This document shows, one piece after another, positions 56,422 to 64,000 of a stretch of 64,000 nt of DNA. The position numbers were made by a program, and so were the translations under genes. The notes beneath the pieces are model-generated. The model was not told the DNA's origin, did not search any database, and was given only the letters and a program-made list of their open reading frames with translations. Position 1 is the first letter of the stretch. Each line of letters begins with the position of its first letter. The DNA comes from Orobanche coerulescens (taxonomy: Eukaryota; Streptophyta; Magnoliopsida; Lamiales; Orobanchaceae): positions 51,904,358-51,968,357 of the forward strand of contig CM065801.1 in the NCBI GenBank assembly GCA_033398695.1, read 5' to 3'.

Positions 56422-57752
56422 TATTGGGATAAACAATCATGTACCGTGTTTTGATAAAGTGCCAACATACAACAAGTAGCTGTCCCGAAGACAGTCATAC
56501 AACAAGATGTCAAGTGCCTCAACTTACAGCAAAAGAATAAAGTGTCATCATAGAGCAAGAAGCTCATCAGTCGATGACACCAAGTATGGAAGCTGTCCTG
56601 AAACATTCATACAGCATCTTTCCATAAAGCAGCCCTAAGATAGCCTACAACGTGGAACCTACAGCTACAGCAGTATAAATGCAACATGTTGGATATAGCA
56701 AACAGGCTGTAAGTGTTGAGATCTTCAACACTTATCCAACAGGACTGAAGACCGTTGGAACGGGATCTACTTTATACGCTAAAGTCAAGCCACCATTTGA
56801 AAACAAGTATTTAAATACTGATTGGATAAAGTATTTAAATACCAGCCGACAAAGATCTTCAGACAAGGAGCAAAATCCGGATCTTGTACTATGCAACTCA
56901 AACAACACGGAACGGACTCTTTGCTCAATGGATCTATTCCCAACGGATCTATTTCCAGAGGTTATATATACCCCGAAGTTTAAAGATCAGAAAAATAACG
57001 ATATACATGAATATTCATAAGGTCGAGATCTGAAAACTGAGAAAAATGAGATATACTGAGATACACTCGTGAACATCACAAGAACAGTATATCAAGAGCA
57101 AACATATTTCTTCAAGCATACTACCAATCTTTAGAGAAGAAATATACAAGTGCTCAACCTTGAACAACCCATCATCAGCTCAAGCTCAAGAAAGTTAAGC
57201 TGTTGTTCAAACCCTTGTTCTTACATTCGAAGAAAACCATCAGCCCTGTGTGGACTGAAGAAAGCCTTGCTTTTCCTGAACTGTGTGTGATGGATCTGCA
57301 TTGAAGACGAATCTTCGGAACTGTGTGTGAAGAAGCAAGTCAAGTGAAAACTTTGACCAATCTGTGTGAACGGTTGAAAGCGACAGTCTTTGTATCAATC
57401 TGTGTGAACAATACAAGGATAGATTTGATTATAGACACGTAGTTGTATACGTAGTGTTTATAATAAGCATTTTCACTCCTGTGTGGAGGACCAATGGACG
57501 TTGATGGGTTTACCTCGAACCACTTTAAATATCGTGTCATTTACCTTCTGCACTTATTATTTTCCTTAGTGATTATTTTATAACTATACATTGCATAACC
57601 TGTACGCACCAAGCTAACAGGAGAAAATCTAATTGCTGTATTTACAGCAACTTACTTTAACAAGACCTCCGCTATGCACTCTAATTTGTAAATCGTACAG
57701 CTTGTTGCTTAAACACTTTCCAATCTGTATTCTGTATACTTAGTGGCCAACA
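56422..57752 (+). repeat. 3' LTR of Sirevirus A
   Basis: 1331 bp. It begins TATTGGGATAAAC, with the terminal TG mutated to TA, and ends GTGGCCAACA. GTATTTAAATAC at 56807 and 56831. More diverged from its partner than the element B pair, in line with an older insertion. Confidence 0.92.
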
Positions 57753-58618
57753 GACTGGAATTGTCATGATGTGTCCCTACTTTGTCTCGTATTGATCCCC
57801 ATATTTTGCTATGTGATATTGAAAATTCTCGATCTTCGAAACGTAGCAGATTCGATGCCTGATACATATGCTGATATCGTGAAAGTGACGAGATCATATA
57901 TACCAGTTGCAACCTGTAAGGTTGAAAATCCTCGGTAAGGATCTCAACACCGATGAATCGAGTGCTGCCATCGCACATGGTGTATATGTGATTTAGGTCA
58001 TAGCTCCCTAAAGGAAGAGGTGGTAGCTATATGGTTCGACTTAATACTCACCTAAGGAGGAGGTAGAGTAAGGCACAAACTTATATATTAGTTATCAATG
58101 AACTCGTCTCATGAGATCATACTTGATTTTACTATGTCCATGAGTCATGACGAGGGGAACGCCCCGAAGATTTATATGATTCAGAAAATCAAGAAATCTC
58201 GATGAATCACGAGAGTGTGGACTGATCATCCACCCACTTTGATGATCTATCATTGCTCAAAGCATAGAACAAGACAATGTCGAACCTCGCTTTGTTGTAT
58301 GATATCAACATTGAGTTGATTGGCCTTAAAGGATAAAGCATTCCACACATAAATAGATTCTTTGACAAAAAGACAGGTAATTGGTAGGTAGTGCTAACCT
58401 CACCAAGTGTAAATCCTGTAGGACATAAAATAAACCTTAGTCAATAAGCATAATGAGAAGAATGAAGTCCTGAAGTATAAGGCTCGAAGGTTCTCATAAA
58501 CGTCGTGGATTTGACCGAGAAGATGTACTCTCCCCTAAGCTACTTCATTAGCTTAGTAATTTCCGAAGGACTGGAAATGCAGCTCATAAATGTGGTTAGT
58601 GATATCTATATGGGGATC

Positions 58619-58667
<49 letters not shown>

Positions 58668-59990
58668 GTGCTTGATGGCATTTTATTACCCAAGTCAAGT
58701 GACTTTAGACCATGGAGTGCGTTTGCAGTACGGTTGAAACGCTCACTTTACGGATTAAAACAATCCGGGCAGTTGTGGTATATCTGCATAACGACGAATT
58801 GTGTCCCTGCATGTTTATTAAGAAAACAAGTTTCGGATTAGCAATTGTAGCTGTATATGTCGACGATATGAACATAATAGGCACTCTTTACGAATTAAGA
58901 GAAACAGCAGCTATCTAAATTCTGAATTTGAGATGAATGATCTGGGAAGACTCGGTCTTATCTAAGCATTGAGCCAGAACATCAAGCTAGTGGAATCCTC
59001 ATCCACCCGTCTGCCTATGTCCAAAAGAAAATCAGGCATTTTACTATGGACAAGGCACATACGGTTAGCACTCCCATGATTGGTCGTAGTTTGGACTTGA
59101 AGAAAGATCCATTTCATCCAACGGAATGTGATGAAAAGCTTTTGGGAGACGAAATTCCCTATCTAAAGTGTAATAGTTGCATTATTGTACTTGGCTCAGT
59201 ATACTCGACCTGTTATAGCTTTCTCAGTGAACTTGCTGGCTAAATATAGTTCTGAGCTCACGTAGCGTCATTAGAATGGTATCAAGAACATCTTTTGATA
59301 CCTCAAAGGAACCATTTACTAGGTACTTTTCTTTCCCTATCAGGCTAACAAAACTGCCGATGAATATGCAATCACTAAAGTAAGTGTGAATGCCGAGGAA
59401 ACTACCCCGACGAATGTGTTGGTAGGTTTTGCTGATGCTGGTTATCTTTCAGACTCATAAAAGATTACTCCCAGATTGGTTACGCTTTTACCATTGGGAA
59501 CACCGCGATATATTAGAGATCAATTAAACATACCCTTGTTGCTACCTCCTCGAATCACGCTAAGATTATCGCTATACACGAGGCGGTACGCAAGTATATA
59601 TGGTTGAGAACCATTGTTATACATATTCGAGTAACAGTGGATTAAGTCATGTCACTGATGCGCCCACATGCATATACGAAGATAATGCTGCTTGCATCGA
59701 ACAAACGAAGCATGGGTATATCAAGGGGGATAATACGAACCATATCTCTCCAAATTTTTTTACAATCAGCAACAACAGGCCCTCCTCAACATCCAAGTTA
59801 GCAAGTGAAGTCTGAGGATAATGTGGCTGATTTATTCACTAAATCACTGCCCAATGTCGTAACTGAAAAACATGTGAGAAACATCAAATGTGTAGGATTT
59901 CCGAACTCCCGAGATCGAAGTAAGGATCGGATGGGAGGGTGAGGTATAACTAATTTTCCAACCAATGTTGTACTCTTTTCTTTGACCAAC
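57753..59990 (+). pseudogene. Old Copia RT and RNase H relic
   Basis: Resumes after the Sirevirus A target duplication with ILDLRNVADSMPDTYADIVKVTRSYIPVAT (linker before RT, read here in two pieces). RT: RSLYGLKQSGQLWY and AVYVDDMNIIG (about 58852-58884). RNase H: EDNAACIEQTKHGYIKGDNTNH, SEDNVADLFTKSLP. An (AT)n tract at 58622-58663 sits inside the RT region. Many stops. Confidence 0.75.
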
Positions 59991-60381
59991 GTTTATTTTG
60001 TTACTTAGCAAAAATTTTATTGAAGCAACATCACATGTACTCTTTTTCAGATTCCTTGATTGATGAACTAATTAGGGGGAGATGTAGACTTGAGGGGGAG
60101 TCTTACATCCACGTCGCAATTTACACTCTTTTCCTTAATCAAGGATTCTTATTTTTTCCACTGGGTTTTTATCACTTGGAAAGGTTTTTAACGAGGTAAT
60201 TAGACGTTTAGCTCATTGATCGACGAACTGATCACGTTCTTCAACGAAATTAGCATAACCTATATGTCTGGAAATTGTACTCTTTTTCCTACAATCAAGG
60301 CATTTTTCCCATGTGGTTTTTGCTTGACGAGGTTTTAACGAGGCGACTTGGCATGCATTGAAGACTCGGCACAAGGGGGAG
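59991..60381 (+). other. 3' untranslated region and polypurine tract of the old Copia
   Basis: No gene. Purine-rich TTAGGGGGAGATG and TTGAGGGGGAGTC at about 60071-60105, then the LTR-adjacent ACAAGGGGGAG (60371-60381). The Copia 3' UTR here carries an imperfect duplication (CTCTTTTTCC...CAATCAAGG, near 60130 and 60280). Confidence 0.6.
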
Positions 60382-60411
60382 TGTTAAAGTAAATACACAG
60401 TGTGTGCCTTA
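60382..60411 (+). repeat. 3' LTR stub of the old Copia
   Basis: TGTTAAAGTAAATACACA matches the first 18 bp of the 5' LTR at 19511. It is cut after about 30 bp by the minus-strand LTR at 60412. Confidence 0.7.
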
Positions 60412-60934
60412 TGTTGTTACCCAAAATATTATCCGAAGATGATATGCTAGAATGGACGAGTAACAAACAAAATGCGAGAGCACGTCCGTGGGGAAGTAAA
60501 TAACACAAGATTTGCTGGGGTTGTTAGTCCCGGGCTTGAATGCTCTCGCGAGATATTATTAATATGAATACTTGTGAGTACAAATATTAATGTTAGAGTA
60601 CAATTATAATGAGTATAAAGACCCTAGTTATCTTAGCTCTTGAGTGCTGAAGATTGCCGGAAGAACCAGAGTTGAAGCTCTGTGAGTTCTTGTTACAAAG
60701 ATGAGGAGTTTTTTGTATTGTTTGTTGTGTCTAATCGTGTTAACGTTGTAACTCTCCTGCTTTGTCAATGCTGGAGGCCTCATATTTATAGGAGAAAAGG
60801 TTGATGGGATCTCTCTGTCTCCCACAGGCGATCGCCGTTCCTGCATTTAAATAAGGTGGGCGATCGTCCCAGCACGTGGGACTGTTTCCTTAAAGTCCGC
60901 AGCTGCTGCTGGCAGCCAGATGCGTGAACCAATG
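60412..60934 (-). repeat. Truncated LTR of the 10095 family
   Basis: On the plus strand it begins TGTTGTTACCCAAAAT and follows 10095-10590 with substitutions and a ~50-bp insertion near 60500. TATA at 60791-60782 (minus strand), GGCGATCGCC at 60827 and GGCGATCGTC at 60859. It stops at about 60934, where the Copia fragment starts. No primer site lies beside its left edge, so it is the 3' end of an LTR (solo or 3' LTR), not the partner of the LTR at 10095. Confidence 0.7.
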
Positions 60935-60944
60935 AGGAGGCGAC

Positions 60945-61566
60945 GGTCCGACGTAAAGAACGTGGTGAGTAGGTTTCAGGCAAACCTAGGTAGGGAACAT
61001 TGGACTGCCGTAAAGAATGTTCTCAAGTACTTAAGAAGGACTAGAGATATGGTTCTAATGTATGGCGGTGGAGAATTGGATGTGGTGGGATTCACTGATT
61101 CGGACTTCCAAGGACTGAAGGCCGACTCGATGTCTACTTCTGGCTACATATTTACTCTTAATGGAGGAGCAGTATCTTGGCGTAGCGCCAAGCAAAGCGC
61201 GACTGCTGATTCCACCCGTCAGGCTGAGTATCAAGCAGCCTCGGAGGCTTCCAAGGAAGGTTCTGGATTAAGAAGTTTATGGGAGAACTTCAAGTGATAC
61301 TATGTGCTGAGCTACTTGTTCCACTGTATTGCGACAACGACGGAGATGTAGCGCAGGCCAAGGAGCCGAGGTCTCGCAACAGCACCAAACATATTGAGAG
61401 GAAGTATCATCTCGTAAGAGAATTTGTTCGCAAGGGATATATTGTGCTGCACAGAGTAGACTCGGCCGACAACATCACCGATCCACTGACCAAGCCACTT
61501 TCTCAGACTAGCTTGGAGCGTCATCTGGAGAACATGGGTATTAGATACCATAGTGTGTGGCATTGA
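60945..61566 (+). pseudogene. pol: Copia RNase H fragment
   Basis: Motifs SRFQANLGREHWTAVKNVLKYL, GFTDSDFQ, SMSTSGYIFTLNGGAVSWRS, ADSTRQAEYQAASEASKE, YCDNDGDVAQAKEPRS, HIERKYHLVREFVRKGYI and DNITDPLTKPLS. A frameshift near 61290 splits it. RNA:DNA hybrid degradation would be its job. It stops at 61564-61566, just before the polypurine tract (AAGTGGGAGA, 61571-61580). Confidence 0.88.
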
Positions 61567-61581
61567 GTGCAAGTGGGAGAT

Positions 61582-63543
61582 TGTAGGAGTATGCTCTCGA
61601 ATGCCACTCAGAGGACGTTGAGTGAGGGCATTGTACTTGTAATTATATTAATCATTAATATAAGACAATGGATGTTTCTCTATTTACTGGTAGTTACTAG
61701 CATTCCTAATGCGTAAATATACATATAGAAACTAGTCTGTGTATTTGAGAGCAAAACGTTCCACTCCTTATTGGATAAGGGGGTCGGCACTCGAAAGGTT
61801 TATAGCTCAAATACTTAATCGTTCGCAAGTCGATGAAACTTGACTGGGCGTTAAGTTTATGTGAAGACTTGTATGGCGTGTTCTTTGACATGGAGAGTGC
61901 CTGTCGAACACTAATGGTTAGTGGGAGCACATGTTATATGTATGCTAATTGGATTAGTATACTTGAACCGACTCACCCTCGATTCGTCACACGGATTTCA
62001 CTCCGGGACAGTCAATGACGGAATCGAAAGGTTGTGATAGGTATTCGTGAACCTTCGACTTGAGGATTTAGTAGGGATGTGCTTGTGAAGTTAAGATTTT
62101 CATTAGAGTAGTTCGAACCTATAAATCGGGAGGTGGGGGCAACCTCGACATGCATCTTAACGGGCAAGTATCAGGTCCTACTGAATACCAAGATAGAATT
62201 CTTTCTCCCGTTAGTGAGCTGGTTATATGTCCTATGCGGTTATTGGCAGATGAGATCATAAGTCTTTGGCTAAAGCATTGGAGCTAGTTGTATTGGATAC
62301 ACGAGAGCTCAATGATCTCGATTTTCATCAAGTACAGATAGGGTTTGACTGACCGTGACCTTATAACTTGATCCGGACATTTGAAAGAAGAGTTTATACG
62401 TATACTGGTATTCACGACAGAATGGTTCTTGAATGATCCCTATCATTCGTTCTCAGTTGGGGTACAGTGTAGGCAGCTAGGCTGGCTAGGTGGTGCTACT
62501 ACTCTTTGGTTCCTCCCATTGCTGACTGAGACGAACCTACCGAGTCGCGCAATAGGATTGACGCCGGAATGAATTGAGCTTAATCTCTCATTATGAATAT
62601 TAGATATTGGATATCTAATTTGGGACATTGGATGTCTAAATTGATTTATTGGATAAATTAATTTATAGCCTAATTAATTAAATAAATTACCTGGTGATTA
62701 ATTTAATTAATAAATATAATTATTTCTTGGAGAAATTAATCATGTTATTATGTATTTAATATGATTAATTAATTGGATTAATTAATCGATATAAATACAT
62801 CGGAACGGAATCAGAGTTTATATGTTTGGACTCTCTGGAGTCCGAAACGAACCAAACTCGTCGGATTCCTTCTATAGGCCGGTCCCACTTTTGATCTCTT
62901 ACCTTTAATCTTTGTCTTCCTTTGGTGGGTGAAGACTAATCACCTAAGAGATATGATATCTCTTATTATATGGATAAAAAGGGATTGTGTGGGATTGGTA
63001 AGTAGAATAAAGGAAAGACATCTCTCACTTCTTATCTATCAAATCCAACGTGAGTATTAGTGAGAGAGAGAGAGAGAGAAATTTTTTTTTCTCAAATTGT
63101 CTCCATCTTGTTCTTCATCTTGTTCTTGAGTTTCTTGGAGGAAATTCAAGATACATTGAGAGATAAATATTAAACACTTAGAGTGCAATAATAAAAGGCT
63201 TCATCACTTGATTCTAGCCGTAACCTTAGAGGTTAATCGAATGTTGTCATTCCGGTCGTTTTTACGGCGCGTGGCAAGTAGAGACGCGGTGCTTTCGGCG
63301 TTGGATCGTTCAAGAGCTTGGAGCGGATTGGATTCGTAGAGATCAATCAAAGCTTGGGGAATAGCTCAAGAGAAGGTTACCATTTAATCAACGGACTTCA
63401 AGGGTAAGTTTCTTATAACTCTTGTTTTCGTTTATAAATATTCGTATATACGTAGCTCGATCGATCCTCGTAGGGATTCGGATCGAATTATTTTCATTTT
63501 ATCGCTTCCGCTGGGCCTTTGTTTTAGGCACCGAATCCCAACA
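61582..63543 (+). repeat. 3' LTR of the third Copia element
   Basis: 1962 bp, TGTAGGAGTATGC to GAATCCCAACA. A TATA-like ATATAAATAC lies near 62789. The segment 62590-62790 is very rich in TTAATTAA-type words. A (GA)n tract sits at about 63062-63079. Small ORFs inside are not believed. Confidence 0.8.
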
Positions 63544-64000
63544 CCTTGACCTCTCCGACCTCGGAATCGACCTGAGCTGGTATCCGTCGATGGACAAACT
63601 CGTTCATCCAGATGCCGACGAGGAAGCGCACGCCGATCCAGCAAACGGTGGCGAAGGCCGAGCTGATCCAGCGGCCGGTGGCGAAGGCCAGGCGGGGGCA
63701 GCCTGAGATAGACCACTTTCATTTTGTTTTTTACTTGTAATTTTTCAGTTTCATTGTGTTTTGCCTTCGGGCGCTTGTACAAAACATTCCGAATGAAATG
63801 AAATACATAATTGCATCCGATTCCTTGCTTGTATGATCGTCTGTCTGAATTTGACTTCACAGTCGTGTTTGAGGAGCGGTCATTGTATGTGTAGCTCCGA
63901 ATGTATTGGCATACTTAAAATTTTTACTTGTAAATTTCTGAACAAAACCGATCATCATATGTGTATTTGAACAAAGCCGATTGTAAGTGGTTCTGTCCTC
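63544..64000 (+). other. Orphan coding tail and 3' UTR, unassigned
   Basis: An open frame entering from the LTR edge reads LDLSDLGIDLSWYP, then an acidic Ala/Gly-rich tail with DPANGGEGRA and DPAAGGEGQA repeats, ending at TGA 63704-63706. A T-rich, non-coding stretch with AATGAAATGAAATAC (63791-63806) follows to the window edge. It looks like the end of a retroelement ORF interrupted by the Copia insertion, but the family is not recognised. Confidence 0.4.

Larger units (their letters stand above)
32401..57752 (+). mobile_element. Sirevirus-type Copia element A, interrupted
   Basis: LTRs 32401-33733 and 56422-57752; iMet primer site 33736; gag, protease and integrase part to 37156; the rest of pol from 51177; a third-ORF remnant 54009-55942; polypurine tract 56408-56421. 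Flanks are GACAG and GACTG, a target duplication with one mismatch. Many frameshifts and an RT active-site change make it inactive. It is interrupted between TGCTACACACAA and AACCGCTG by the solo LTR. Confidence 0.92.
19511..60411 (+). mobile_element. Old Copia element hosting the nested insertions
   Basis: 5' LTR 19511-19694; leader to about 20700; gag relic to about 21700; protease/pre-integrase to 22437; then the Tekay insertion; integrase 31526-32400; then Sirevirus A; RT and RNase H 57758-59940; polypurine tract ACAAGGGGGAG to 60381; 3' LTR stub 60382-60411. Removing the two direct insertions gives a collinear Copia (gag-PR-INT-RT-RH) of about 6.5 kb. All frames are broken by many stops, so this is the oldest layer. 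The target duplication cannot be checked because the 3' LTR is cut off. Confidence 0.85.
60935..63543 (+). mobile_element. 3' end of a third Copia element
   Basis: Starts mid-pol and ends with a complete LTR (61582-63543). The junction with the truncated LTR at 60935 looks like a deletion breakpoint. No target duplication can be tested because the 5' end is missing. Confidence 0.8.

Noticed and set aside
20544..58663. (AT)n tracts at 20544-20604 and 58622-58663 as origins or regulatory sites
   Set aside because: They are plain microsatellites inside decayed Copia sequence.
10095..60934. The LTRs at 10095 and 60412 as two ends of one element
   Set aside because: For a minus-strand element the 5' LTR must be at the higher coordinate. 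The primer-like site is beside the 10095 LTR, with its internal region to the left.

Overview
The window is plant nuclear DNA made almost entirely of retrotransposons. The evidence is Ty3/Gypsy elements of Athila and Tekay (chromovirus) type, Ty1/Copia elements including Sirevirus-type ones with a third ORF, an RTE-type LINE, tRNA-Asp and tRNA-iMet primer sites, and plant-style TATA boxes. It fits a repeat-rich intergenic region of a eudicot; the species cannot be named. I see no convincing host gene, tRNA, rRNA or CRISPR array.

Layout. (1) 1-10048, minus strand: two near-identical gag-only (TR-GAG-like) Athila-type elements in tandem sharing one LTR (2329-4178); the element at 2329-10048 has both LTRs, and the gag at 10-2187 is uninterrupted. 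They sit 46 bp inside the internal region of another minus-strand element whose 5' LTR is 10095-11057. (2) 11058-19505: old debris, namely a minus-strand short Copia LTR with leader (12601-13540), a (TA)n(TG)n microsatellite, an LTR-like promoter block, a pair of ~254-bp inverted repeats (14461-14714 and 19252-19505) and a 5'-truncated RTE LINE between them (15737-18375). (3) 19511-60411: one decayed Copia element swollen to ~41 kb by nested insertions. Its integrase region holds a Tekay element (22438-31520, TSD TCGGA) and, ~880 bp further on, Sirevirus A (32401-57752, TSD GACAG/GACTG). Sirevirus A holds a Tekay-like solo LTR (37157-51171, TSD CACAA), which holds Sirevirus B (37965-50460, TSD TTTTC). 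The target genes resume exactly after each insertion, so the order of events can be read. (4) 60412-64000: a truncated minus-strand LTR of the 10095 family, the 3' end of another Copia with a 1962-bp LTR, and an orphan coding tail.

Most interesting points. Sirevirus B carries a long third ORF (831 codons from its ATG, continuing past a frameshift) preceded by what looks like its own promoter (AAACCCTA box plus CTATAAAAGG), conserved in the diverged Sirevirus A. Several unrelated LTR families here share one layout: an array of short GC-rich (near-)palindromes just upstream of the TATA box, different in sequence in each family (TAGCGCACGCTA, GTGTCCTAGGACAC/CGGCCGTGTC, GGCGATCGCC). Differences between LTR copies of one element cluster in these arrays. 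The TR-GAG gag protein ends in a protease relic whose catalytic Asp is Asn.

Nearly all ORFs have frameshifts or stops. Apparent exceptions are the 725-aa TR-GAG gag and the RT/RNase H block of Sirevirus B. All identifications come from reading motifs by eye; no database search was run.
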